NCBI GenBank assembly: GCA_913774845.1
Contig: CAJYJO010000002.1
Coordinates: 32,345-96,344, forward strand
DNA: 64,000 nt
Reading direction: 5' to 3'
Source of the DNA: an uncultured Microbacterium sp.
GTDB lineage: Bacteria; Actinomycetota; Actinomycetes; Actinomycetales; Microbacteriaceae
A program made the position numbers and the translations under genes. Positions 1 through 10,848 of the stretch are shown here, piece by piece. The notes under the pieces were generated by a model. That model was not told the DNA's origin and searched no databases. It saw only the letters and a list, made by a program, of their open reading frames with translations. Numbering within the stretch: the first letter of the stretch is position 1; each line of letters starts with the position of its first letter.

Positions 1-18
1 CGGCCTAGGCTCCTTCCG

Positions 19-780
19 ATGAGAACCATCGGAGTCGACCTCGCCGCCGGCGCGCCCGGCACGGCGCTCGCCGAGATCGTCTGGGCCGACGGCGGGGCAC
101 GCCTGACGCGGCTCGACGTGGGTGTGCAGGATGCCGACATCGTGGCATCCGTCACCTCCGGCGACGCGTGGCTCGGGGTCGACTGTCCGCTCGGCTGGCC
201 CGACGCGTTCGTCGATTTCGTGGGGGCTCACCATGCGGAGCGCGAGCCCGCGCTCGGACCCGTCGAGGGGCATGCCGACTGGCGGCGGTCGCTCGTCTAC
301 CGCGTCACCGACCACGTCGTGAAGGAGCGGATCGGGCGCTGGCCGCTGAGCGTGTCGACCGACCGCCTCGGGGTGACGGCGTTGCGCGGTGCGGGCCTGC
401 TCCGACGTCTCGTCGCCGCGGGGTTCCCCCTCGACCGCGCCGCGACGGAACGGCTGTTCGAGGTGTATCCCGGCGGCTCATTGCGGCTCTGGGGATTCGA
501 CACCACGGGGTATCGCGTGGATGCCACCCGCCGGGCGCTCCTGCTAGACGAGCTCTGCTCACGGGTGCCGTGGCTCGACCTCGGCGACTTCTCCGCCCGC
601 GCCATCGCGAAGGCCGACGCCTTCGACGCGGTGATCGCGGCGCTGTCGACGCGGGCCGGGGCGCTCGGGCGGTTCGAGCGGCCCGGTGCCGACGCGATCG
701 AGGTCGCGCGCCGGGAGGGATGGGTCGTCCTCCCGGAGGGGACGGTGGAGGGCCTCGCGGTGGAGGCCGCGGCGCTTTAG
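19..780 (+). CDS. DUF429 domain protein (predicted RNase H-like nuclease)
   Basis: A 253-aa soluble protein beginning MRTIGVDLAAG, the acidic first-strand motif of the DUF429 family, whose fold is related to RNase H. A second acidic block, LGVDCPLGWPD, lies near residue 53, and KADAFDAVIAAL near residue 200 is the usual C-terminal DAxxAA segment. Length is normal for the family. Substrate and role are unknown; the nuclease assignment rests on fold similarity only. The ATG follows a CTCCTTCCG stretch without a good Shine-Dalgarno. Its stop codon overlaps the stop of the convergent small gene on the other strand. Confidence 0.85.
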   Translation: MRTIGVDLAAGAPGTALAEIVWADGGARLTRLDVGVQDADIVASVTSGDAWLGVDCPLGWPDAFVDFVGAHHAEREPALGPVEGHADWRRSLVYRVTDHVVKERIGRWPLSVSTDRLGVTALRGAGLLRRLVAAGFPLDRAATERLFEVYPGGSLRLWGFDTTGYRVDATRRALLLDELCSRVPWLDLGDFSARAIAKADAFDAVIAALSTRAGALGRFERPGADAIEVARREGWVVLPEGTVEGLAVEAAAL

Positions 781-950
781 GCCCGGATCGAGATCTCGCG
801 GGTGTCGAAGAGCCCGCGTCGCGCGCGCACCATCGTGAACCCCTCGCGACGCAACTCTGCCGCGGCATCCGCGGTCAGTCGGCGGCGGGGGACCTTCCGC
901 CAGCCGCCGTCGAGTCGGTAGGCGTGGGTCACAGTGCGTTCGCTGGCCAT
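777..950 (-). CDS. small basic hypothetical protein, 57 aa
   Basis: The reading frame continues upstream, but a GGAGGA Shine-Dalgarno 11 nt before the ATG at 950 favours this start, giving MASERTVTHAYRLDGG. The protein is short, Arg/Lys-rich, without membrane segment or signal peptide, and ends REISIRA. No family was recognised. It converges on the DUF429 gene, the two stops overlapping. Codon use (G/C at third positions) fits real coding. It could be a small nucleic-acid-binding protein, but that is only a guess from charge. Confidence 0.55.
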   Translation of the reverse strand: MASERTVTHAYRLDGGWRKVPRRRLTADAAAELRREGFTMVRARRGLFDTREISIRA

Positions 951-1428
951 ACTGATGCTGTTCCTCCGGTGACGCGGGCGAGTCGAGGGGGATCCGGGGG
1001 TGGTGACCTGCGAAGCGGCCCCTGCCCGGGTGCCGCTTCGCACGAGCAGGATATTGCTGATTCGCCGCGCGCGCGACCTCCGCGGTTCTCGCGCCTCGCG
1101 ACACACCCGCGGGCTCGAGGTGCAGGGCCCGGCTGGCCGCTTACCGCAGGCATGACATAGCGTAGATGGGCGGTTCGGGCAGTCGGCGGTTCCGTGGACG
1201 GCTTGCCTGCTTTCGAGCGGCGCCGCCTCGCCCCCGGATCGCAGCCGACGGCGACCTCCGCAAGGGGAGGTCGCCGTCGGTCTTCTCGGCGGATCGGCGC
1301 GCGCGGGATGTCGCGCGGGTCAGGCCGGGCGCATCTTCAGCGATTCGCGCGTTCTCAGCCCGAATCAGTGGATGCCGACGGAGCTTGTGCGGATCGCTGA
1401 GGTTGTGCGGCGGCGCGAGCCGGCGCGC
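951..1428. other. gene-free interval
   Basis: No convincing gene was found in this 478-bp stretch. It holds a strong hairpin (1245-1280) and the probable promoter region of the 57-aa gene. The plus-strand open frames are Arg/Ser-rich and lack start signals, so they were treated as chance frames of GC-rich DNA. Confidence 0.6.
1245..1280 (-). terminator. strong hairpin downstream of sufSU
   Basis: A perfect 15-bp stem (1245-1259 with 1266-1280; left arm CCGACGGCGACCTCC) closes a 6-nt loop. It lies about 150 bp past the sufU stop and is the likely terminator of the suf operon. A T-rich TCTTCT follows only on the plus side, so orientation is uncertain; actinobacterial terminators often lack a U tract. 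Confidence 0.6.
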
Positions 1429-3218
<1,790 letters not shown>

Positions 3219-3335
3219 CTACGCGGCGCGGCTGCGGGGCGGCCTCGCGAGTGAACAGTGAGGAAGCGGCGCGCGCCCGTTCGTGAACCGTGAGGGCCGC
3301 CGCCGTCTCGTGTCCGGGAGCGTAGACCGGATGCC

Positions 3336-3812
3336 ATGACCCTCACGGCCCTCCTCCCCACCCTCCGCTCCAGCATCCCGGCGCCTTTCGACGCGACGGC
3401 CTGGCCGGCCGGTTCCGCGCCCACCGTCGACGACGTCACCGTGCGGGCGATGTCGGTCGGCCGCTTCGCCGAGATCTGCGGCACGCCCTGCGTCTGCACG
3501 GGTCCGGCGGTGATCCCGGCGTCGGGTGGGGTGGCATCCACGACCCTGTCGACCACCGTGGTGGTGGCCACGGTGACGGATGCCGGCCCCGACACGCTGC
3601 GCCTCGACGCCTGCGTCGCGGGGCTCGCGGCCGTGTGGCGGGAGGCGCGGCTCATCGGCCGGGTGTCCCACGCCTACGACGAACCCTTCGCGGTCGTCGA
3701 CGCGCACGGCGAGGAACCGTGCGGCACGGTCGTGCTGCCCGGGGACGTGCGCGTCGGCGATCGCATCGCGTTCCCCTGCCCCGGATGCCGCACCGTCGGC
3801 GAGGTCCGCTGA
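3336..3812 (+). CDS. cysteine-containing hypothetical protein, 158 aa
   Basis: No family was recognised. The protein begins MTLTALLPTLRSS and has a mixed alpha/beta composition without membrane segment. It carries several cysteines: CGTPCVC near residue 48, a lone cysteine near 93 in LDACVAG, one in EEPCGTV and CPGC near the C terminus. The paired CxxxCxC and CxxC motifs suggest metal binding, but no known zinc-ribbon family fits. It is divergent from sufS, so a link to Fe-S biogenesis is possible but unsupported. Its TGA overlaps the ATG of the next 39-aa frame (TGATG). Confidence 0.75.
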   Translation: MTLTALLPTLRSSIPAPFDATAWPAGSAPTVDDVTVRAMSVGRFAEICGTPCVCTGPAVIPASGGVASTTLSTTVVVATVTDAGPDTLRLDACVAGLAAVWREARLIGRVSHAYDEPFAVVDAHGEEPCGTVVLPGDVRVGDRIAFPCPGCRTVGEVR

Positions 3813-3931
3813 TGCTGCTGCACTCGATCGTCTACGCCTGCCGTTGCGCCCGGGTGCAGGCGGAGTTCGAGGCGTTGGAGGCTGAGGGCTTGGAGGCCGA
3901 GGGCGCGGGGGCGGGGTCGCCGAACTCCTGA
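3812..3931 (+). CDS. tiny coupled ORF, 39 aa
   Basis: Starts in a TGATG overlap with the preceding gene and begins MLLHSIVYACRCARVQ, with a CxC motif, then runs into a Glu/Ala/Gly tail whose end (at 3917-3931) is part of an inverted repeat. The coupling and CxC motif resembling its neighbour argue for translation; the short repeat-derived tail argues against a conserved function. No homolog is known to me. Confidence 0.35.
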   Translation: MLLHSIVYACRCARVQAEFEALEAEGLEAEGAGAGSPNS

Positions 3932-4389
3932 GTGCAGGGCAACCGGGGCGGCGGGCGGCTGCGCGGCGGGCGATTGGGTGGTGCCGAATTCCGGTGCTTC
4001 GGGCCGTGCGCGCGGGGCGGCCGGGCGCCACGGGGATGGCCGGTTTGGGCGGTGCCGAACTCCGGAGATGTGCGGCTGTTAGGGGCTTCAGGGGCGCTGT
4101 GTCGCCCGAAGGCAGCGGTTTCTCCGGAGTTCGGCGAGCCGCGGCGGAGGCGGGTCGCCGCACGCGGGGCGCAGAAGCAGCGGGGCGGGGCAGCAGCACT
4201 CAGGAGTTTCGGCGAGCGGCGTCGCCGGCCGAGCGCGGCGGGGCGTCCCGCGCTCCGGTGATCTCGGCGTTCCAGCGGAGCACCAGCAGGTCGACGAGAC
4301 CCCGGCGTGCGTGTTCTCCGGAGCCCGGCACACGCGGTGAGCTCAGCCCGGCTGCGGCGGCGGTACCCGGGAGAGCGGCAGCCCCCGGC
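3932..4389. other. gene-free interval with nested inverted repeats
   Basis: No credible gene in 458 bp. An outer inverted repeat pairs 3917-3935 (TCGCCGAACTCCTGAGTGC) with 4197-4216, and an inner 86-bp element lies at 4052-4137. A further half-copy GTGCCGAATTCCGG starts at 3981. The interval separates the 3' end of kdpE from the convergent small ORF, so some hairpins may act as terminators. Confidence 0.65.
4052..4137. repeat. 86-bp palindromic element, copy 1
   Basis: Left end GTGCCGAACTCCGGA and right end TCCGGAGTTCGGCGA are inverted repeats around a divergent 56-bp core. The total length, 86 bp, is identical to the copies at 12914, 28594, 37186 and 42816. The last two bases of this right end differ from the GGCAC of the other copies. 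Confidence 0.8.
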
Positions 4390-5061
4390 TCACACCACCA
4401 GCCGATACCCCATCCCCTGCTCGGTCAGCAGGTGCACCGGGTTCGACGGGTCGGCCTCGAGCTTTTTGCGCAGCTGCGACATGTAGAGCCGCAGGTATCC
4501 GCTGTCGGCGACCTGCTCGCTCGCCCAGATCTCCTTGAGGAGGGTCTGCCGCGTCACCAACGAGCCGGGATTGCGGGCGAGGAACTCGAGCATCCGCCAC
4601 TCCGTCGGGGTGAGGTGCACACGGGCACCGCCGCGCAGCACGGCCTTGGCCGACAGGTCGACCTCGACGTCTCCGAAGCGCACCACCGCGTCGCCCGAGG
4701 CGGGGACCGACCGCCGCGCGTGCACACGCAGACGCGCGAGCAGCTCGTCGATCTGGAACGGCTTGGTGACGTAGTCGTCGGCGCCGGCGTCGAGGGCCTC
4801 GACCTTGTCGCCCGAGCCCGTGCGGCCCGAGACGACGATGATCGGAGCCGTCGTCCACCCGCGCAGGGCGTGGATCACCTGTACGCCGTCGAGGTGCGGC
4901 ATACCGAGATCCAGCAGCACGATGTCGGGATGCGCCTGAGCGGCGAGCGTGATCGCCGCGGCGCCGTCGGCCGCCGCCACCACGTCGTAGCCGTGGGCTG
5001 CGAGCGTGATGCGCAGCGCCCGCACCAACTGCGGGTCGTCGTCGGCGATGAGCACCTTCAC
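4390..5061 (-). CDS. kdpE: KdpE response regulator
   Basis: A 223-aa OmpR/PhoB-type regulator that, when phosphorylated by KdpD, activates kdp transcription under potassium limitation or osmotic stress. The receiver domain has the acidic pocket IADDD at residues 5-9, phospho-acceptor D51 in LLDLGMP, and the lysine in TKPFQ. The C-terminal half is a winged-helix DNA-binding domain ending MGYRLVV. The start overlaps the kdpD stop by 4 nt (ATGA), so the pair is co-translated. It is the last gene of the kdp operon. Confidence 0.95.
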   Translation of the reverse strand: MKVLIADDDPQLVRALRITLAAHGYDVVAAADGAAAITLAAQAHPDIVLLDLGMPHLDGVQVIHALRGWTTAPIIVVSGRTGSGDKVEALDAGADDYVTKPFQIDELLARLRVHARRSVPASGDAVVRFGDVEVDLSAKAVLRGGARVHLTPTEWRMLEFLARNPGSLVTRQTLLKEIWASEQVADSGYLRLYMSQLRKKLEADPSNPVHLLTEQGMGYRLVV

Positions 5062-7580
5062 GGCGTCCTCCTCGAGATTCCGGATGCCACGGCCCCCGCT
5101 TCAGCGACCGGCAGTGCCACCACCATGGTGAGGCCGCCGCCCGGGGTGTCCTCGGGGGTGAGGGTGCCGCCCATGCCCTCGGCGAAGCCGCGCGAGAGGG
5201 CGAGGCCCAGCCCGAGGCCGGCGGTGTTGTCGGTGTCGCCGAGGCGCTGGAAGGGCGAGAACATGTCCTCGCGGCGGTCGGCGGCGATGCCCGGGCCGTG
5301 GTCGATCACGCGGATCTCGGCGGTGCCGCCGAGGCGGCTCGTCGCGACGCGGACGCGCTCGCCGTCGGGCGAGTAGCGCTGGGCGTTGGCGAGGACGTTG
5401 ACGAGGATGCGCTGCAGCAGCACCGGGTCGGCACTCACCATCGGCAGGTCGGGGTCGAGGGCGAGTTCGACGTCGTCGGGGCCGAGATCGAGTTCGTCGA
5501 GGGCGGAGAGCACGACGCCCGCGGCATCGGTCGCCGCGAGCGACACGGCGAGCACCCCCGCCTGCACGCGGCTCACATCGAGCAGGTCGGTGACCAGCAC
5601 GGAGAGGGTCGCGAGGCTCTCGTCGGCGGTCTCGAGCAGTACCCGACGATCGTCGTCGGAGAGCTGATCGCCGGCGGCGCGCAGGCCCCCGAGCGAGGCG
5701 ACGGCGGCGGCGAGCGGGCGGCGCAGGTCGTGGCTGACCGCCGAGAGCAGGGCGGTGCGCACCTGGTCGGTCTCGGCCAGGGCGCCCGCCTCGGCGGCGG
5801 TCTCGGCGAGGTCGGTGCGCTCGAGGGCGGCGGCGAGCTGCGCGACGACCACGTCGAGCAGGCGGCGCTCCGAGGCGTCGAGGTCGCCGCCGTGCAGTTC
5901 GAGGGTGGCGCGTCCGTCGCCGACGGGCAGCGCCACCCGGCGGTCGTCGCGCACGGGTTCCCCGTCGGTGGCGAGCACCGCGCCGTCGGCGGCGACGAGA
6001 CGCACCCCGGCGAGCCCGAACGCCTCGCGGGCGCGACTGACGAGAGCGGGGACCGCGGTCTCGCCGCGCAGCACACTGCCCGCGACGGTCGCGAGCATCT
6101 CGGCCTCGGCGGCGGCGCGGCGCGCGGCCCGGGCGCGCCGGGCGGCCTGGTCGACGACGATGCTCACGAGCATCGCGATGACGACGTACAGCACGAGCGC
6201 GATCGCGTGGACGGGGTCGCTGATCGTGACGGTGTACAGCGGGGCGATGAAGAGGAAGTCGAGGGTGACCCCCGACAGGACGGCCGCGAACACGGCGGGC
6301 CAGATGCCGCCGATCAGCGCGACGACGACGACGAGCAACTGGTAGGCCAGCACGTCGGTCGTGATCGATTCGTCGGACCCGGTCGACAGCAGGAGCAGCG
6401 ACACCAGCGGCCCGCCGAGGAGGGCCGTGACGAAGCCGAGGATCCGCCTCTTCGCGCTCAGCGCGGGACCGGTGAGCCGGGGGAGGGCGAAACGGCCGCC
6501 CGCGCGGGCGTGGTTGACGATGTGCACGTCGATGTCGCCGGAGGCGCGGATCACGGTCGCGCCGATGCCCGGGCCGGTCAGGGCGGCCCCGAGACGCCCG
6601 CGCCGGCTCACCCCGATCACGAGCTGCGAGGCGTTGACCGAGCGCGCGAACTCGACCAGGGCGGTGGCCACGTCGTCGCCGACGACCTGGTGGTAGGTGC
6701 CGCCCAGGGTCTCGACGAGGGCGCGCTGTTCGGCGAGGGCGCCGGGGGCGCTCGCGCGCAGACCGTCCTGCGTCGACACGTGCACCGCGAGCAGCTCGCC
6801 GCCGGCCGAGCGTGCCGCGATGCGCGCGCCGCGCCGCAGCAGGGTCTCGCCCTCGGAACCGCCGGTGAGGGCCACGACGACGCGTTCGCGCGCCTGCCAC
6901 GAGCCCTCGATCCCGTGCTCGGTGCGGTAGCGCTGCAGCGCGGAGTCGACCTCGTCGGCGAGCCACAGCAACGCCAGTTCGCGCAGCGCCGTGAGGTTGC
7001 CGAGGCGGAAGTAGTTCGACAGGGCGGCGTCGATGCGCTCCGCGGGGTACACCGACCCGGCCGCCAGACGGTCGCGCAGGGACTGCGGTGCCAGGTCGAC
7101 GACCTCGATCTGGTCGGCCGCGCGGACCACGGCATCCGGGACCGTCTCACGCTGCACGACGCCGGTGATCTTCTCGACCACGTCGTTGAGCGATTCGATG
7201 TGCTGCACGTTCACGGTCGTGATCACGTCGACGCCTGCCTCGAGCAGCTCCTCGACGTCCATCCAGCGCTTGTCGTTGCGCGAGCCGGGGACGTTGGTGT
7301 GCGCCAACTCGTCGACCAGGGCGATCCTCGGATGCCGTTGCCGCACGGCATCCAGATCCATCTCGTCGAGCGCGACCCCGCGGTGCGCCACGGCCCGCCG
7401 CGGGACCACCTCGAGGCCCTCGGCCTGCGCCGCGGTGGCGGCGCGCCCGTGCGTCTCGACGATCGCGATGACCACGTCGTGGCCCTCGTCGCGGAGCCGG
7501 CGGCCCTCCTCGAGCATCTCGTACGTCTTGCCCACGCCGGGGGCCATGCCCAGCAGCACGCGCAGCCGCCCGCGCTTCAT
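5058..7580 (-). CDS. kdpD: KdpD osmosensitive potassium sensor histidine kinase
   Basis: An 840-aa membrane sensor kinase. In order: N-terminal KdpD domain with Walker A GMAPGVGKT (residues 11-19) and LVDELAHTNVPGSRN; a universal-stress-type domain (about 250-370); four closely spaced membrane segments (about 390-500); a GAF-like region; the dimerisation/phosphorylation box AVSHDLRRPL with H617; and the ATPase domain with NVLANAQRYSP, DHGPGIA and GLGLGLALSRG. Length is normal for KdpD. It senses potassium/osmotic state and phosphorylates KdpE. A small repeat-bearing frame lies between kdpC and this gene, overlapping its start by 4 nt. Confidence 0.97.
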   Translation of the reverse strand: MKRGRLRVLLGMAPGVGKTYEMLEEGRRLRDEGHDVVIAIVETHGRAATAAQAEGLEVVPRRAVAHRGVALDEMDLDAVRQRHPRIALVDELAHTNVPGSRNDKRWMDVEELLEAGVDVITTVNVQHIESLNDVVEKITGVVQRETVPDAVVRAADQIEVVDLAPQSLRDRLAAGSVYPAERIDAALSNYFRLGNLTALRELALLWLADEVDSALQRYRTEHGIEGSWQARERVVVALTGGSEGETLLRRGARIAARSAGGELLAVHVSTQDGLRASAPGALAEQRALVETLGGTYHQVVGDDVATALVEFARSVNASQLVIGVSRRGRLGAALTGPGIGATVIRASGDIDVHIVNHARAGGRFALPRLTGPALSAKRRILGFVTALLGGPLVSLLLLSTGSDESITTDVLAYQLLVVVVALIGGIWPAVFAAVLSGVTLDFLFIAPLYTVTISDPVHAIALVLYVVIAMLVSIVVDQAARRARAARRAAAEAEMLATVAGSVLRGETAVPALVSRAREAFGLAGVRLVAADGAVLATDGEPVRDDRRVALPVGDGRATLELHGGDLDASERRLLDVVVAQLAAALERTDLAETAAEAGALAETDQVRTALLSAVSHDLRRPLAAAVASLGGLRAAGDQLSDDDRRVLLETADESLATLSVLVTDLLDVSRVQAGVLAVSLAATDAAGVVLSALDELDLGPDDVELALDPDLPMVSADPVLLQRILVNVLANAQRYSPDGERVRVATSRLGGTAEIRVIDHGPGIAADRREDMFSPFQRLGDTDNTAGLGLGLALSRGFAEGMGGTLTPEDTPGGGLTMVVALPVAEAGAVASGISRRTP

Positions 7581-7783
7581 TGCGCGCCCCCCGCACTCGT
7601 ACGGCGGGAGGTCCCTGAGCCCGTCGAAGGGACCGGTGCCGAGGGGGTTCCCGTGGCTTCGACGGGCTCAGCCACCTCGCTTGTGGGCTCAGCCACGTGG
7701 CTCGCGGGCTCTGCCGCCGGTTCCGGCACACAGCGCCGCCGCCGCACGGAGGGTGCGACGGCGGCGGGGGGCGACAGGGTCAT
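7577..7783 (-). CDS. questionable 68-aa frame between kdpC and kdpD
   Basis: Begins MTLSPPAAVAPSVRRRR 18 nt after kdpC and overlaps the kdpD start as ATGA, so it could be translated within the operon. Most of it is made of the in-frame translation of the paired hairpin repeats ([19 protein letters not shown]). No domain is visible. It may be spacer DNA colonised by repeats whose translation keeps ribosomes coupled into kdpD, rather than a functional protein. Confidence 0.3.
   Translation of the reverse strand: MTLSPPAAVAPSVRRRRCVPEPAAEPASHVAEPTSEVAEPVEATGTPSAPVPSTGSGTSRRTSAGGAQ
7611..7675. repeat. paired REP/BIME-like hairpins between kdpC and kdpD
   Basis: Hairpin 7611-7633 has arms GTCCCT and AGGGAC around an 11-nt loop. 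Hairpin 7653-7675 has arms GTGGCT and AGCCAC in the opposite orientation. This paired arrangement recurs at 9164-9327, 39683-39835 and 57477-57540. Confidence 0.85.
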
Positions 7784-7801
7784 GACAGTGATTCTCGCCT
7801 C

Positions 7802-8386
7802 TCAGCGGGCGTCGAGCGCGCGGTTGAGCTCCACGACGTTCACGCGCGGGTCGCCGAGGTATCCGAGATCGCGGGGGAGCGTGTGCTCGGCGACGAGGGC
7901 CGAGACCTCCGACGAGGGGATGCCGCGGACCTCCGCGACCCGCTCGACCTGGCGCTCGGCGTTCGCCACGGAGATGTCGGGGTCGAGGCCCGAGCCCGAG
8001 GAGGTGACGGCGTCGGCCGGGACCGAGCCCGAGCCGTTCAGCGACTCGAACGCGGTCCGACCCTCCTCGATCGAGGCGACGAGATCGCTGTTCTCGGGGC
8101 CCAGGTTCGATCCCGTCGAGGCCGAGGAGTCGTAGCCCGCGGCGGACGGACGCGACTGGAAGTACTGCGGGAGCGCCTGGCCGTCGGCATCCTGGAACGA
8201 CTGGCCGATGAGCTCGGAGCCGGACACGGTCCCGTCGGCGGTCGTGATCAGCGATCCGTTCGCCTGGAACGGGAGGGCGACCTGTCCGATCGCGGTGATG
8301 AGCAGCATGTAGCCGACGCCGAGGACGGCGGTGAAGACGAGCATCGCGCGGACGGCGACGCCGGTGGTACGCAGGGTGGTGCGCAT
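7802..8386 (-). CDS. kdpC: KdpC potassium-transporting ATPase subunit C
   Basis: A 194-aa subunit with one N-terminal membrane anchor (about residues 10-32) and an extracytoplasmic domain that stabilises the KdpFABC complex. Family motifs are visible: GSELIGQSF, YFQSRPSAAGY, TSSGSGLDPDIS and DPRVNVVELN at the C terminus. It follows kdpB by about 10 nt in the operon. Length is ordinary, and no internal repeats are present, in contrast to kdpB. Confidence 0.95.
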   Translation of the reverse strand: MRTTLRTTGVAVRAMLVFTAVLGVGYMLLITAIGQVALPFQANGSLITTADGTVSGSELIGQSFQDADGQALPQYFQSRPSAAGYDSSASTGSNLGPENSDLVASIEEGRTAFESLNGSGSVPADAVTSSGSGLDPDISVANAERQVERVAEVRGIPSSEVSALVAEHTLPRDLGYLGDPRVNVVELNRALDAR

Positions 8387-8397
8387 GTCAGGGCCTT

Positions 8398-10848
8398 TCA
8401 GAAACCCGGGAGCAGGCTCACGACGAGGTCGATGAGCTTGATGCCGATGAAGGGGACGAGGACGCCGCCGAGCCCGTAGACGAGCAGGTTGCGGCTGAGG
8501 ATGCTCGACGCGCTCGCCGCGCGGTACTTCACACCGCGCAGGGCGAGGGGGATGAGCACGATGATCACGATCGCGTTGAAGATGATCGCGCTGAGCACGG
8601 CGGATGCCGGCGACGACAGCTGCATGACGTTCAGCACCGCGAGCCCCGGGAACACCCCCATGAACATCGCCGGGATGATCGCGAAGTACTTCGCGATGTC
8701 GTTGGCGAGCGAGAACGTCGTGAGCGCGCCGCGCGTGATGAGCAGCTGCTTGCCGATGCGCACGATGTCGATGAGCTTGGTCGGGTCGGAATCGAGGTCG
8801 ACCATGTTGCCGGCCTCTTTCGCGGCCGAGGTGCCCGTGTTCATCGCCACGCCGACGTCGGCCTGGGCCAGGGCGGGGGCGTCGTTCGTGCCGTCGCCGG
8901 TCATGGCGACGAGGTTGCCGCCCTCCTGCTCGCGCTGGATGAGGGCGAGCTTGTCTTCGGGCGTGGCCTCGGCGAGGTAGTCGTCGACGCCGGCCTCGGC
9001 CGCGATGGCCTTCGCCGTGAGGGGGTTGTCGCCCGTGATCATCACGGTGCGGATGCCCATCGCCCGCAGCTCGCCGAAGCGCTCGCGCAGGCCGTCCTTC
9101 ACGACGTCCTTCAGGTGGATGACGCCGAGCAGGCGGCCGACGCCGGCGGGGGTTGCGGCGGAGGTGGCTGAGCCTGTCGAAGCCACCGCGGGCTGCGGGG
9201 CGCCGGTCCCTTCGACAGGCTCAGGGACCTCGGTTGCGCGCTGAGCGACCTCGGTTGCGGAGGTGGCTGAGCCTGTCGAAGCTACCGGGGGCTGCGGGGT
9301 GCCGGTCCCTTCGACAGGCTCAGGGACCTCGGTTGCAGGCTCGGGGACCTCGGTTGCGCGCTCGGGGACCACGGTTGCGGCGGAGGTGGCTGAGCCTGTC
9401 GAAGCCACCGGGAGCCCCGCGGGCGTCCACGTCGCCACGACCAGGGGCGTGCCGCCGGACTGGGAGATGGCATCCGTCTCGCCCTGCAGCTGCGCGCGAA
9501 GCGCCTCGGGAACGGGCGAACCGGATGCCGCGAGCCAGGCCACGACGGCCGACGCGGCGCCCTTGCGCACCTGCGTGCCGTCGGCGAGGTCGAGCCCCGA
9601 CATGCGGGTCTGGGCCGTGAAGGGCACGGGCTCCGCACCCCGGGGCATCTCGGCGACGATGCCCTGGGACGCTGCCAGCTCGACCACCGAGACGCCCTCG
9701 GGCGTGGGGTCGGCCTGCGACGACAGCGACGCGTACTCGGCCACGAGCGGCGCCCCGACACCGGACATCGGGACGAATGCCGACGCCCGCCGGTTGCCGT
9801 AGGTGATGGTGCCGGTCTTATCCAGCAGCAGGGTCGTGACGTCTCCCGCGGCCTCGACCGCGCGCCCCGACATGGCGAGGACGTTGCGCTGCACGAGCCG
9901 GTCCATGCCGGCGATGCCGATCGCGCTCAGCAGAGCGCCGATGGTGGTCGGGATGAGGCACACGAGCAGCGCCACGAGCACGGGGATCGAGACGGGGGAC
10001 CCTTCGACAGGCTCAGGGACCACCGCGGATGCGATCGGGTTCAGCACCAGCACGACCACGACGAAGACGATCGACAGGCTCGCGAGCAGGATGTTCAGCG
10101 CGATCTCGTTGGGCGTGCGCTGGCGCGATGCTCCCTCGACGAGGGCGATCATGCGGTCGACGAAGGTCTCGCCGGGCTTCGACGTGATCTTCACGACGAT
10201 CCGGTCGCTGAGCACGCGGGTACCGCCGGTGACGGCGCTGCGGTCGCCGCCCGACTCGCGCACGACCGGGGCGGACTCGCCCGTGATCGCCGACTCGTCG
10301 ACGGTCGCGATGCCGTGCACGATGTCGCCGTCGCCCGGGATCAGCTCGCCCGTCTCGACGAGCACGATGTCACCGACGAGCAGGTCGCCCGAGGGGATGG
10401 CCTCGACCGCGACGTTCGAGGCGGCGGGGTCGTCGGGCGAGTACGCGACCACGCGACGGGCCGAGGTCGTCGTGCGGGTCTTGCGCAGGGTCGCGGCCTG
10501 CGCCTTGCCGCGGCCCTCGGCCACCGACTCGGCGATGTTCGCGAAGAACACCGTGAGCCACAGCCAGACGGCGATGCCGGCGGTGAAGCCGAAGGGGAGG
10601 CCCGCGTCGCCGCCGTCGAGGAACGGCTCGGCGACCGCGATCAGCGTCGTCAGGGCCGCCCCGACCCAGACGAGGAACATCACGGGGTTGCGCCACTGGG
10701 CGGCGGGGTTGAGCTTCTTCGCGGCACCCGGAAGGGCGGCGACGATCTGCGCGGCGCTGAAGGCGCGGCGCGGGGCACTGCTCGGGGCACCGGACCCGTC
10801 GACAGGCTTAGGGGCCGGCTGATGGGAAGCGTGGGTGAGCGTGGACAT
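8398..10848 (-). CDS. kdpB: KdpB P-type ATPase subunit with in-frame repeat insertions
   Basis: Catalytic subunit of the high-affinity potassium pump, 816 aa against roughly 680-700 in the family. Seen: TGES in the actuator domain, the phosphorylated aspartate D343 in DKTGT, the nucleotide-binding domain, and [10 protein letters not shown]. The excess length comes from translated hairpin repeats: about residues 481-562, with copies of VPEPVEGTG and VASTGSATS, placed between LVVATW and [10 protein letters not shown] at the end of the N domain; a short one at about residues 276-284 in the loop between two membrane segments; and a trace near the N terminus (KPVDGSGAP). All catalytic motifs are intact and every insertion keeps frame. 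The start overlaps the kdpA stop (TGATG). Confidence 0.97.
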   Translation of the reverse strand: MSTLTHASHQPAPKPVDGSGAPSSAPRRAFSAAQIVAALPGAAKKLNPAAQWRNPVMFLVWVGAALTTLIAVAEPFLDGGDAGLPFGFTAGIAVWLWLTVFFANIAESVAEGRGKAQAATLRKTRTTTSARRVVAYSPDDPAASNVAVEAIPSGDLLVGDIVLVETGELIPGDGDIVHGIATVDESAITGESAPVVRESGGDRSAVTGGTRVLSDRIVVKITSKPGETFVDRMIALVEGASRQRTPNEIALNILLASLSIVFVVVVLVLNPIASAVVPEPVEGSPVSIPVLVALLVCLIPTTIGALLSAIGIAGMDRLVQRNVLAMSGRAVEAAGDVTTLLLDKTGTITYGNRRASAFVPMSGVGAPLVAEYASLSSQADPTPEGVSVVELAASQGIVAEMPRGAEPVPFTAQTRMSGLDLADGTQVRKGAASAVVAWLAASGSPVPEALRAQLQGETDAISQSGGTPLVVATWTPAGLPVASTGSATSAATVVPERATEVPEPATEVPEPVEGTGTPQPPVASTGSATSATEVAQRATEVPEPVEGTGAPQPAVASTGSATSAATPAGVGRLLGVIHLKDVVKDGLRERFGELRAMGIRTVMITGDNPLTAKAIAAEAGVDDYLAEATPEDKLALIQREQEGGNLVAMTGDGTNDAPALAQADVGVAMNTGTSAAKEAGNMVDLDSDPTKLIDIVRIGKQLLITRGALTTFSLANDIAKYFAIIPAMFMGVFPGLAVLNVMQLSSPASAVLSAIIFNAIVIIVLIPLALRGVKYRAASASSILSRNLLVYGLGGVLVPFIGIKLIDLVVSLLPGF
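9164..9408. repeat. five hairpin repeats inside kdpB
   Basis: Hairpins at 9164-9186, 9206-9228, 9263-9285, 9305-9327 and 9386-9408 alternate between the GTGGCT/AGCCAC and GTCCCT/AGGGAC arm types in opposite orientation. A sixth, slightly degenerate copy lies at 9998-10020. All are read through in frame by kdpB. Confidence 0.9.

Noticed and set aside
5298-8135. Open frame of over 900 codons antisense to kdpD and kdpC
   Set aside because: Same reason: KdpD and KdpC motifs on the minus strand are unambiguous; the plus-strand product is low complexity.
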